Assembly (NCBI RefSeq): GCF_010365865.1 | Contig: NZ_CP048020.1 | Coordinates: forward strand, 2,294,001-2,358,000 | Direction: 5' to 3' | Source: Treponema vincentii | GTDB lineage: Bacteria > Spirochaetota > Spirochaetia > Treponematales > Treponemataceae | Length of the DNA: 64,000 nt | In this document: piece by piece, positions 53,712 to 62,225 of the stretch | How the letters are laid out: each line of letters begins with the position of its first letter | Numbering within the stretch: the stretch's first letter is position 1 | Position numbers and translations under genes: made by a program | Notes under the pieces: generated by a model | Told to the model about the DNA's origin: nothing | Database searches by the model: none | The model's input: only the letters and a program-made list of their open reading frames with translations

Positions 53712-55631
53712 CTATATACAACACTGCTCCAGTGTCGCTCTGTCGATTAAAGACGGAACAACCCCTACCCGCGTTGTCGAAAATCCGGCGGCATAAAGTG
53801 CATACGGCAATGCGTCAGACAAGCTTTTTTGTTCGGATAAAAAGACGGCCAGTGCCGCAATAAAGGCATCGGCAGCTCCAGTTGTATCGATGGGTTTGAA
53901 TATATCGACAGCTGGGAACCATCGCTCGTATTCGGAAGTTCGTACATAACAGCCATCGCTGTCGAGCGTTACGATAACCGTCTTGACGCCTTTTTCCAAA
54001 AACCATGCGACTTTTTCTTCCAATGTTCCGGCAATGGGACACAGTCTGTATAATTCTTTACGGTTCGGAATAAAATAATCCAGTTCCGGTAAAAGTTCTT
54101 CCGCTATTTCTTTTACGGCGGAAGGTTTCAGCATAATTGCAACGTTATATTTTCGTGCGGTTTCAATCGTCTTTTTAACTGCTTCCATAGGTATTTCGGT
54201 TTGCAACAAACAAAAAACTGCATCGGTAAAGAGCTGTTCGCTGCGGTATATTGAATCTGCAGAAATCGTTTCATTAGCACCGCCGTATAATACGATACCG
54301 CTTTCTCCATCACCTTGGATATGAATATAGGCTTTACCGGTAGAATGCTCTTCGTCTACATGCACAGCCGTTGCATCAATGCCGTTATCATGTAAGAGGT
54401 TCAAAATCATATCACCATCAAAGTCCCTTCCGACATTGCCGACCAGCGACACCTTGGCACCGAGCTTCGCCGCACCGACCGCTTGATTTATCCCCTTGCC
54501 GCCCGGTATTATCGAAACACTTTCAGCAGAAATGCTTTCTCCGGTCTGAGGATAATTGTTTACGGTAAGCAAGATATCCATATTGATACTGCCTACAACG
54601 ATGATTCGTTTTTTACGCAAGGGTGCAGGTAGATCAATGCTTTTGTAATGATTACAAGTAAATGCTTCGGTATATGTCGGTATATCCGTTGCTTTCTTTT
54701 CGATTTTATCTATTAAATACCGGCATACAAAGCCTCCGAAATGAAATAAGGAAAGCGGAATCGCCGATATGGGCGGAAAGGGTTTGATATATTCCGCATC
54801 GTCGATACAGATAACGGAAAGATCCTGCGGTATCCGGAATTTATGTACCGTTGCATACTCATACGCCGTTACCGCCGTATCCCAATCACAGCAAACAAGC
54901 GCAGAACAATTATGTACCGAAAGCGCTTCCTGAACATTTTTACATTCAACATATAAACAATGGTGATCGAATAGACACCGCTCAACGCCTTGCCGTATTG
55001 CACATTCTTGCATATCGGTACCATCATATAAACAGCGTATTTTCGTATGCCCCAATTGTAACAATATATCTGCTGCGGTATATCCTGCTTTTTGGTAGTC
55101 ATAGAATATACCGTTGGAACCGACAGCATTGGTATTCAGCGCTAGAAACGGAATACCGCGTTTATGCAACACCGCAGCAGCTCCAGTTCTATTGCATACT
55201 GTCGCCGCCGTTCCGACACTATCACCTTCTGCAACAATACCGGAAGTATCATTTTCTGCAGCAACTTCGACGGGTTCCCATAGAACCGCTTCTACCCTAT
55301 TCTTACATAAGGCGGCGATGTGTTTTGATTCGCTTTCCGCAGAAGTAGAAAGGCACACCTGCACTTGGTACCCTTGCCGCTCCGCTTCATGCAAAAAACC
55401 GTTTGAGATCGATTGCCGTTTTTTTATGCCCGACAGTACAAGCCCTAATAAAAAGCTTTTTGAATTCGTATTATTTTTAATAAAATCATAGGGAGTGTAC
55501 CGGTATTCCTTAACGATTTTAAGCACTCGTTCGCGCGTTTCAAGCTTTATCCCTTTATCCTTTCCGTTGATAATTTTTGAAACCGTCGAAACGGAAACAC
55601 TGGCAAGCTCGGCTATATCATTTATCGTCAA
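53712..55631 (-). CDS. LacI-type repressor fused to a PfkB/ribokinase-like kinase
   Basis: A 639-residue two-part protein. Residues 1-55 are a LacI helix-turn-helix (TINDIAELASVSVSTVSKII, then LETRERVLKIVKEYRYTP). Residues 60-335 are a periplasmic-binding-protein-like sensor. Residues 340-639 are a ribokinase-like domain (RIIVVGSINMDILLTV, IPGGKGINQAVGAAKLGAK, IDTTGAADAFIAALA). The kinase anion hole is GAAD where ribokinases have AAGD/GAGD, and TTRVGVVPS replaces the VTRKGAQ end motif, so activity may be reduced. The start is TTG at 55631 after AGAGG. The open frame upstream only shadows rbsK, whose end overlaps by 14 bp. Last gene of the nucleoside operon, so it probably autoregulates. Confidence 0.88.
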   Translation of the reverse strand: MTINDIAELASVSVSTVSKIINGKDKGIKLETRERVLKIVKEYRYTPYDFIKNNTNSKSFLLGLVLSGIKKRQSISNGFLHEAERQGYQVQVCLSTSAESESKHIAALCKNRVEAVLWEPVEVAAENDTSGIVAEGDSVGTAATVCNRTGAAAVLHKRGIPFLALNTNAVGSNGIFYDYQKAGYTAADILLQLGHTKIRCLYDGTDMQECAIRQGVERCLFDHHCLYVECKNVQEALSVHNCSALVCCDWDTAVTAYEYATVHKFRIPQDLSVICIDDAEYIKPFPPISAIPLSLFHFGGFVCRYLIDKIEKKATDIPTYTEAFTCNHYKSIDLPAPLRKKRIIVVGSINMDILLTVNNYPQTGESISAESVSIIPGGKGINQAVGAAKLGAKVSLVGNVGRDFDGDMILNLLHDNGIDATAVHVDEEHSTGKAYIHIQGDGESGIVLYGGANETISADSIYRSEQLFTDAVFCLLQTEIPMEAVKKTIETARKYNVAIMLKPSAVKEIAEELLPELDYFIPNRKELYRLCPIAGTLEEKVAWFLEKGVKTVIVTLDSDGCYVRTSEYERWFPAVDIFKPIDTTGAADAFIAALAVFLSEQKSLSDALPYALYAAGFSTTRVGVVPSLIDRATLEQCCI

Positions 55632-56526
55632 AGGGTACCTCTGCCGCCGAGGGGATTGAGGTTTGCGCTCCCTTACGGGTAACAACAATTGCTGCGACCT
55701 CAGTTGCATAACGGACGGCCTGCAGTAGCGAAGAACCGGACGCAAGCCGAACCGCAAGCGCAGCTGTAAAAGAATCACCGGCGGCTGTCGTATCGACAAC
55801 GGGAACGGAACGAGCAGGTACAAGATGCTTTCCCTCCGATTCGGAATTTACAAAAGCACCTTTTTCGCCGAGTGTAACAATGACATTCTTTACACCTTTT
55901 GTACGCAGCATATCGGAAGCGCTTTCATAGTCCGAAACATCTTTGCCCGTCAGTAATGAGAGTTCCGTCTCGTTCGGCTTGATAATATCAATGTATGCAT
56001 AGAGTTCGGAAGGAAATAGTTTCGGTGCAGGAGCGGGATCAAGAATAAATGTCTTGCCTAATTCTTTTGCCCTGCGGGCGGCGTACACTACCGTTTGTAT
56101 CGGTATTTCCAGCTGACACAATATGATATCACAGCTGTGCAGCAAATCGTCGTTATCGGCGATATCTTTTTCTGACAGTGTTTTATTAGCACCGGGAACA
56201 ACAACAATACTGTTATCGCCCGCATCGTTTACCGTTATCCACGCAAGTCCTGTTGCGCAATCAGTGCGTACTAAAAGGCGGGAAACATCCACGCCTACAG
56301 ACTGTAAGCTCTTCTTTTCGATTTCAGCATAGCGGTCTACGCCGACCGCTCCGAACATAACCGTTTGCGCACCTAACGAACCAGCTGCGTATGCTTGGTT
56401 TGCTCCTTTTCCGCCCGGTATCATATCGACAGTTTCCGCTAAAATCGTTTCGCCTGCTACCGGTATATGCGGAACACGAACTACCATATCGGCATTTAAA
56501 CTGCCGATAACCAATATCTTTTTCAT
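55618..56526 (-). CDS. rbsK: Ribokinase
   Basis: A 302-residue PfkB-family kinase that phosphorylates ribose to ribose-5-phosphate. KKILVIGSLNADMVVRVPHIP and MIPGGKGANQAYAAGSLGAQ bind the sugar. VVDTTAAGDSFTAALAV carries the catalytic Asp, and AAIVVTRKGAQTSIPS is the ribokinase end motif. All key residues match E. coli RbsK. The ATG at 56526 suits AGGA better than the in-frame ATG at 56532. It receives ribose from the nucleoside hydrolase encoded 19 bp upstream. Confidence 0.92.
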   Translation of the reverse strand: MKKILVIGSLNADMVVRVPHIPVAGETILAETVDMIPGGKGANQAYAAGSLGAQTVMFGAVGVDRYAEIEKKSLQSVGVDVSRLLVRTDCATGLAWITVNDAGDNSIVVVPGANKTLSEKDIADNDDLLHSCDIILCQLEIPIQTVVYAARRAKELGKTFILDPAPAPKLFPSELYAYIDIIKPNETELSLLTGKDVSDYESASDMLRTKGVKNVIVTLGEKGAFVNSESEGKHLVPARSVPVVDTTAAGDSFTAALAVRLASGSSLLQAVRYATEVAAIVVTRKGAQTSIPSAAEVPFDDK

Positions 56527-56545
56527 ATTCATGCTTCCTGTTATT

Positions 56546-57481
56546 TTATGTATACGCCATACAGCATTGCTCAAGCAGCCGGACAAAACCTTCTCGATCG
56601 ATATCCATACAAGCTGTAACATTCGGTTTTGGTCTGTTATTATTTACCCGCTTATCTGCAAGCGTCATACCGGCGGTATACTTTCCTTGCGTCTCGATAA
56701 CAACATAGTAATCGCATACTTTAAACAACTCAGGTTTGATCAAATACGCAATAGTACACGCATCGTGGATAGGTGCGCCTTGGAATCCCAAATCAGAGTG
56801 AAAGCGGCCGAAGAAATCGAGCAACTCTGCAACCAGCACGGCAACCCGTTTTTCGGATTTACGCAGTCTTTCTATTTCTTCCGAAAAGATCATCGCTTTT
56901 TCGGTTACATCCAGTCCGCACATCACAATGGGAATACCGCACGAAAATACAATATGTGCCGCCTCGGGATCGACAAGGATATTAAATTCCGCTGCAGATG
57001 ACCAATTACCGTGATCGATACCGCCGCCCATTAAACATATCTGCTTGAGATTTTTTTTCACATCGGGATATGCTAACAGCAAAATTGCAAGATTCGTCAG
57101 GGGGCCTGTTACGACAAACGTTACCGGTTCGGGGCTTTCAGAGATAAGCCGGCGGTGCAGTTCCCATGCGGATTCAGGCACACCGGTAAAATCCGTCTCC
57201 GGCAGAACCGGTCCATCCAACCCTGATTCACCGTGCACACTCGGTGCAACTTCCAATCTTCTGACGAGCGGATACGATGCCCCTTTTGCAAGCGGCGGAG
57301 CTTTTCCTAAAAACGAAATAATCTTGCGTGCATTAGTATATGTTTTTTCAACGGTTTGATTACCGGCGCTGACACTGACACCCAACACTTTGAGCTTTTC
57401 GGATGCAAACGCCATGATCAATGCTATTGCATCATCATGCCCGGGATCACAGTCAATTATAATCGGTATTTTATTGTCCAT
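56546..57481 (-). CDS. Inosine/uridine-preferring nucleoside hydrolase
   Basis: A 311-residue calcium enzyme that cleaves nucleosides to base and ribose. IIIDCDPGHDDAIALIMAF is the diagnostic aspartate cluster. AEFNILVDPEAAHIVF and APIHDACTIAYL complete the metal and ribose site. AAGGAGAAAACT precedes the ATG at 57481. It overlaps no gene but sits 11 bp after the permease. It links uptake to ribokinase in the pathway. Confidence 0.93.
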   Translation of the reverse strand: MDNKIPIIIDCDPGHDDAIALIMAFASEKLKVLGVSVSAGNQTVEKTYTNARKIISFLGKAPPLAKGASYPLVRRLEVAPSVHGESGLDGPVLPETDFTGVPESAWELHRRLISESPEPVTFVVTGPLTNLAILLLAYPDVKKNLKQICLMGGGIDHGNWSSAAEFNILVDPEAAHIVFSCGIPIVMCGLDVTEKAMIFSEEIERLRKSEKRVAVLVAELLDFFGRFHSDLGFQGAPIHDACTIAYLIKPELFKVCDYYVVIETQGKYTAGMTLADKRVNNNRPKPNVTACMDIDREGFVRLLEQCCMAYT

Positions 57482-57492
57482 AGTTTTCTCCT

Positions 57493-58416
57493 TCAAGCGA
57501 TTTGCGCTTTCCTACCGCGCTTCCGCCATGCTGAAAATACAATCAGTCCGACGACGGTTGAAATATAAGGAACGGTTTTTATGAATTCATCTGGGATGCT
57601 CATCGCCGCTAATACATTCGACAAGGCATCGGCAAAGCCGAAAAACAAGGCTGCAAACATCGTCGGCACCGGAGCCAACCGTCCCATTGCCGCAGCAGCC
57701 AACGCGATAAAACCGCGCCCCGCTACCATGCCTTTTGTAAAGGTACTCATGTATGCCATCGAAAGGAATACACCGCCTAACGATGCCAACAATCCGCTGA
57801 TAAGCAATGCGATAACTCTGGTCTTACGAATAGGTATCCCGACGGATTCCGCTGCATCGGGATTTTCGCCTACGCAGCGAATGTGCATACCAAGCTTTGT
57901 TTTATACAGCAAAAACCAGACGGCAAATACCGTAAAGAACGCAATGTATGTCAACACGTTTTGCCCCGACAGAATGCTGCCTAACACGGGAATAGCGGCG
58001 ATACCCGGTATAACCACTTTAGGAAACACCAATGAAACTAAGGAGGATGTACTGCCTTTATCGTGAATCAGCACATACATAATAAATACCGTTCCGCCTG
58101 CGGCCAATGTGTTTAACGCAATACCGGATAAAATGATGTCTGTTTTTAGATACAGCGCAAAGTAAGCCAGTAACACAGCAATTAATAAACCGCCGCCTAA
58201 CGCAATTAAAAAGCCTATAAACAAACTGCCGGTTAAGCCAGTCCCCAGCGCTCCGAATGCCGCGGCAAAAAGCATAATGCCTTCCAATGCTATATTTGAT
58301 GCACCTGAATTTTCCGCAACAACCGAAGCTTGTGCGGCAAACAATAGCGGAGTCGTAACACGCAAAACGGAATAAGCAAACTCCGCAGTTAAAATATAAC
58401 TCAAAAAGTTATCCAT
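57493..58416 (-). CDS. Nucleoside ABC transporter permease (NupQ/YufQ type)
   Basis: A 307-residue inner-membrane protein with about 8-9 helices. AAQASVVAENSGASNIALEGIMLFAA and GENPDAAESVGIPIRKTRVIALLISGLLASLGGVFLSM are the permease signature. It pairs with the permease encoded just upstream (8-bp overlap) under the ATPase gene at 59482. BMP-linked transporters of this type import purine nucleosides. Confidence 0.9.
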   Translation of the reverse strand: MDNFLSYILTAEFAYSVLRVTTPLLFAAQASVVAENSGASNIALEGIMLFAAAFGALGTGLTGSLFIGFLIALGGGLLIAVLLAYFALYLKTDIILSGIALNTLAAGGTVFIMYVLIHDKGSTSSLVSLVFPKVVIPGIAAIPVLGSILSGQNVLTYIAFFTVFAVWFLLYKTKLGMHIRCVGENPDAAESVGIPIRKTRVIALLISGLLASLGGVFLSMAYMSTFTKGMVAGRGFIALAAAAMGRLAPVPTMFAALFFGFADALSNVLAAMSIPDEFIKTVPYISTVVGLIVFSAWRKRGRKAQIA

Positions 58417-59485
58417 CTAAGCCGCTCTCCTGTTGCATTTTAATGAGTGCTTTTTGCCGCCATTTACTTAAAAAGGCCTGAGCTGCGGCAAGCATTATAA
58501 TAACACCTTGAATGATTGAAACCATTTCTGCAGTAACGTCCGTAGATGTCGCCATCTTATCGGCACCGATTTTTAAATACGCCAAAAAGAAAGCAGCAAT
58601 CGGAATATAGTGCGGTTTATTTTTTGCAAGAATAGCGACAACGATACCGTCAAACCCGTACCCCGGCAAGCTTTGCCATTGGAACCGGTCATACATTCCC
58701 AATACCTCAACCGAACCGCCGACGCCCGCAATAAAACCGCCGATAAGCTGTGAGTATGCGATAATTGCCGTCGTGTTTAAGCCGGCATAACGGGCAAAGC
58801 GGATATTCCTTCCGGTTTGCATCAGACGATACCCCCATGCCGTACGGCGGATAAACAATACGGTCAGCACTACTACGGCGCACAATATCAACAGTCCGAA
58901 GTGCAATCGCATTCCGGGAATAAGACGTGCCAATTTTGCATTGGCAGGAATCAGGTACGTCGCCATAAATCCTGCCGACGGATCTTTAAAGGTCGTATTG
59001 GCAAAATATTTGGTTATGTAAAAGAATACATAATTCAACATTAAAGACGAAACCAACTCATTTGCATTCCATCGCTGCTTTAAAAAAGCCGGAACCCAGC
59101 AAACGACAGCACCGCATAACCCGCCGATAATAATCGATACAAGCGGTGCAATAACAGGAGGCAGCGGTATAAGCAATGCGGTAAATACTGCAACGGCACC
59201 ACTCACATAAAACGCCCCTTCCGCACCCATATTAAACATATCTGCGCTGAACATAACGGCAACTGCAAGACCGGTAAAACTGAGCGGAATACATAACTCA
59301 AGTACGTTACCGAAACGGCGTGCCGATTCAAGCGGCCCTAAAAAGAGCTTTGAAAAAGCGAGCAGCGGTTCTTTACTGACAAATAAAATAATAAGAAACG
59401 ATAAGAGCACCGCAATGCCGATCGCTGCAGCAAACCGTATCAATTCAAATCTTTTTTCAAATGAAAGGCGTCCTATTAATTTCAT
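58409..59485 (-). CDS. Nucleoside ABC transporter permease (NupP/YufP type)
   Basis: A 358-residue permease with about 9 helices. PLSFTGLAVAVMFSADMFNMGAEGAFYVSG and QTGRNIRFARYAGLNTTAIIAYSQLIGGFIAGVGGSVEVLGMYDRFQW are typical. The ATG at 59485 is placed 8 nt after AGGA and overlaps the ATPase stop; an ATG three codons earlier touches the AGGA. Confidence 0.9.
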   Translation of the reverse strand: MKLIGRLSFEKRFELIRFAAAIGIAVLLSFLIILFVSKEPLLAFSKLFLGPLESARRFGNVLELCIPLSFTGLAVAVMFSADMFNMGAEGAFYVSGAVAVFTALLIPLPPVIAPLVSIIIGGLCGAVVCWVPAFLKQRWNANELVSSLMLNYVFFYITKYFANTTFKDPSAGFMATYLIPANAKLARLIPGMRLHFGLLILCAVVVLTVLFIRRTAWGYRLMQTGRNIRFARYAGLNTTAIIAYSQLIGGFIAGVGGSVEVLGMYDRFQWQSLPGYGFDGIVVAILAKNKPHYIPIAAFFLAYLKIGADKMATSTDVTAEMVSIIQGVIIMLAAAQAFLSKWRQKALIKMQQESGLDG

Positions 59486-61047
59486 CGTAAACATCCTGCA
59501 AGTTCATGTGCACCTTGCTTTTTTAAGCCGAGCATATACTCTCCCAACTCAGTTTCGCTAACCATACCGGCATCCGGAAAATATGCTGTAATTTCACCGC
59601 CGTACATTACAACCAAACTGTCGCTTATTTCCAGAATCTCAGCCAAATCTGCCGAATTCACCAAAATAGCAGCACCGTTATCGCGCATTTCAATAATCTT
59701 TTGATGAATAAACTTTGCAGCGCCGATATCAACACCTCTTGTCGGTTGATCTGCGATAATACATCCTGCCGAGGTTGAAAATTCGCGTGCAATAATAACC
59801 TTTTGCATATTTCCACCGCTCAGCATTTTTACCGGCACATCGGCACTTTTTGTTTTAATCATAAATTGGTTGATAAGCGTATCAGCCCATTGTTTTATTT
59901 CATTCTTCTTTAGAATGCCCTTATGTACAAAGCGCTCATCTTCCGTAAAGACGGCAAATAAATTTTCTTGAATGGAAGCAGTTACCGCCGTTCCTACTTT
60001 TATTCTATCCTGCGGTATATAGGAGATACCTTCTTTTCTGATTGCAGCAATACTGCGCGATGTTATATCTTTACCGTTTAACATTACGCTTCCTTCAGTA
60101 CAGTGCTGCAATCCGGTTATGGTATCGATCAACTCTTTTTGCCCGTTCCCTTCAACACCGACAATACCGAGAATTTTCCCCGCAGGCAAATCAAAACTCA
60201 CATGCTTGAGTATGGGACGCCCGGCATCATCATCCATACATACATCCCGCAATTTTAAGACGGTCTCTCCGGGAACGCTCGGTTGTTTTTCTATTTCCCA
60301 ATGTATATTTTTACCGACCATAAGGTTCGATATTTCTTTTTCAGAAATTTCTCCGGCGGAATACACGCCGACGGAAGTACCGTTACGCAATACGGTTATC
60401 CTTTCGCATATTTCTTTAACTTCATTTAATTTATGACTGATAAATATAATCGTACATCCCGAATTCCGCAGCTCTTTTAATTCAACAAATAATTCTTCCG
60501 TTTCTTGCGGAGTTAATACAGCGGTCGGTTCATCCAAAATTAAAATGCGCGCACCTTTATATAACGCCTTCAGAATTTCTACTTTCTGGCGCGTCCCTAT
60601 GGGCAAATTTTTAATCTTTTCTTTCGGGTCAATAACAAAATGATATTGATTGATAATTTTTTGAGCCTGTTCGTTCATGAGTTTTTCACGAAGTAACGGG
60701 CCTTTTCCGGGTTCCATTCCAAGGCAGATATTTTCTGCAACACTCATCGATTCGACAAGCATAAAATGCTGATGTACCATACCGAATCCGTGACGAATAG
60801 CGTCAAGCGGGGATTTGATATGCAATTCGTTTCCATTATATAAAATCGTACCTTCAGTCGGTTGCTCAATACCGAATAATATTTTCATCAAGGTACTTTT
60901 ACCGGCACCGTTCTCACCGACAAGCGCATGAATTTCTCCGGCGCGAACCGAAAAATTGACATGCCTATTAGCCGTAACACCGTTAGGATATATTTTTGAA
61001 ATATCCTTCATTACTAAAATATCATCTGCCGTACTTTCAACATTCAT
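59482..61047 (-). CDS. Nucleoside ABC transporter ATPase with two nucleotide-binding domains
   Basis: A 521-residue double ATPase. The first Walker A is ALVGENGAGKSTLMKILFG and the first Walker B is ILILDEPTAVLTPQE. The second half has GIVGVEGNGQKELIDTITG and signature MLSGGNMQKVIIARE, then IADQPTRGVD, the usual degenerate second site of the sugar/nucleoside (CUT2-like) class. I start it at the ATG at 61047 (GGAG 10 nt upstream). The longer in-frame form from 61134 would begin inside the stem-loop at 61067-61132. Confidence 0.9.
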   Translation of the reverse strand: MNVESTADDILVMKDISKIYPNGVTANRHVNFSVRAGEIHALVGENGAGKSTLMKILFGIEQPTEGTILYNGNELHIKSPLDAIRHGFGMVHQHFMLVESMSVAENICLGMEPGKGPLLREKLMNEQAQKIINQYHFVIDPKEKIKNLPIGTRQKVEILKALYKGARILILDEPTAVLTPQETEELFVELKELRNSGCTIIFISHKLNEVKEICERITVLRNGTSVGVYSAGEISEKEISNLMVGKNIHWEIEKQPSVPGETVLKLRDVCMDDDAGRPILKHVSFDLPAGKILGIVGVEGNGQKELIDTITGLQHCTEGSVMLNGKDITSRSIAAIRKEGISYIPQDRIKVGTAVTASIQENLFAVFTEDERFVHKGILKKNEIKQWADTLINQFMIKTKSADVPVKMLSGGNMQKVIIAREFSTSAGCIIADQPTRGVDIGAAKFIHQKIIEMRDNGAAILVNSADLAEILEISDSLVVMYGGEITAYFPDAGMVSETELGEYMLGLKKQGAHELAGCLR

Positions 61048-61066
61048 TCGGATAGTCTCCGCATAA

Positions 61067-61132
61067 GCACGGAAAGTGAGGCCGGGGATTCCCAAAAAGT
61101 CGTTATGTTCGAGACATCCCCAGCTTCCGTGC
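61067..61132 (-). promoter_or_regulatory. Intercistronic stem-loop between receptor and ATPase genes
   Basis: GCACGGAA / TTCCGTGC outer stem with an inner TGGGGAT / AATCCCC pairing and a long loop. It lies between the receptor stop and the ATPase start. Such stems stabilise the upstream receptor message or partly terminate, giving more receptor than membrane subunits. Confidence 0.6.
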
Positions 61133-61145
61133 AATGCTTTTTTAA

Positions 61146-62225
61146 TTATGGGCGAGCGGAATCGATATATGCTGTTATATCGGCTTGCTTCATACCGAAT
61201 GCTGTCTTAACTGCAATCTTTCCATTTCTGATTTGGGTTTCATACTCGGAAATATGCTTGCGAACTTCGGCAGGAACTTTTGCCTGATACACTTCATTAT
61301 CTGCAAGACCGACGCAACCTTCATTTATTCCCAATGCTACGCGTTTCCCCCATATCAGTGTATTGCTTTGTATTTCTTTCATTGCAAGATACATGGACTT
61401 ATCAACGCGTTTCAGCATCGAAGAGATAATGAGGTTTGATAAAACAGGATCAGTCTGCTTGTACAGCATAGCCTGATCGCTATCCACACCGATAATGAAT
61501 TTATTCTTTTCCTTTGCAGCCTGCAGCGCACCTTCTCCGGCATTCGATGCGCAAACAAATATAATGTCGGCACCCATCTGATACTGTGTCAACGCAAGTT
61601 CTTTTGCTTTTGCAGAATCACTGAAATTTCCGACAAAAGAAGAAATGATTTTAATATCGGGAGAAACGGTTTTTGCACCTTGTATAAAACCGACTAAGAA
61701 ATCGAGGATAACGGTATTATCCATACCGCCGATAAACCCGATTTTCTTCCCCTTTGTCATTTCCGCGGCAAGTACGCCTGCAAGGAAGGAACCTTCATTC
61801 TGCTTGTATTCTATCGAATAGGTATTTTTAAACAGCCCCGCAGAATCGGAAGCATAATCCATTGCCGTATCGTAGACGATGATTTTTTGATTCGGATAAT
61901 CTTTTGTTATCTTTGATACAAGCGCCTGCATTTGCCACGTTCCGCAAAAAATAATATCGTGCTTTTCATCACAAAGATCACGCAATGCAGGTTCCCATTT
62001 TGAGTCATCATACCCGACTTCAACCACCTTGGTTTTGCAATGCAGTTCATTTGCGATCATCTTCATACCGTTGTTTGCGGAATCATGGAAAGACTTATCT
62101 CCAAGGTTTCCATTGATAATCAGCGCGACACTCGGTTCCTTTGAACCGCTGTTCTCTTTTGCACCGAAAGCAAACATAGACATGCCTAACAGTACAAACA
62201 GACTGACAGAAAGAATCTTTTTCAT
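61146..62225 (-). CDS. BMP/PnrA-family nucleoside-binding protein without a lipobox
   Basis: A 359-residue periplasmic binding protein of the Bmp/TmpC/PnrA family, which binds purine nucleosides. The core fits: VALIINGNLGDKSFHDSANNGM, IIFCGTWQMQALVSKI, EGSFLAGVLAAEMTKGKKIGFIGGMDN, IIFVCASNAGEGALQAAKE and FIIGVDSDQA. The signal peptide ends SMFAFGAKEN with no cysteine, so unlike T. pallidum PnrA it should be cut by signal peptidase I rather than lipidated. Its ATG overlaps the upstream stop (ATGA). Confidence 0.9.
   Translation of the reverse strand: MKKILSVSLFVLLGMSMFAFGAKENSGSKEPSVALIINGNLGDKSFHDSANNGMKMIANELHCKTKVVEVGYDDSKWEPALRDLCDEKHDIIFCGTWQMQALVSKITKDYPNQKIIVYDTAMDYASDSAGLFKNTYSIEYKQNEGSFLAGVLAAEMTKGKKIGFIGGMDNTVILDFLVGFIQGAKTVSPDIKIISSFVGNFSDSAKAKELALTQYQMGADIIFVCASNAGEGALQAAKEKNKFIIGVDSDQAMLYKQTDPVLSNLIISSMLKRVDKSMYLAMKEIQSNTLIWGKRVALGINEGCVGLADNEVYQAKVPAEVRKHISEYETQIRNGKIAVKTAFGMKQADITAYIDSARP

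Noticed and set aside
54851-55348. 165-codon plus-strand frame antisense to the LacI sensor domain
   Set aside because: His/Tyr/Pro-rich shadow of a strong minus-strand coding frame with no start signals.
55632-55823. 64-codon N-terminal extension of the LacI-kinase gene
   Set aside because: It lies entirely inside rbsK in another frame, has no ribosome site, reads as Arg/Leu/Pro/Gln-rich shadow sequence, and precedes the natural LacI start.
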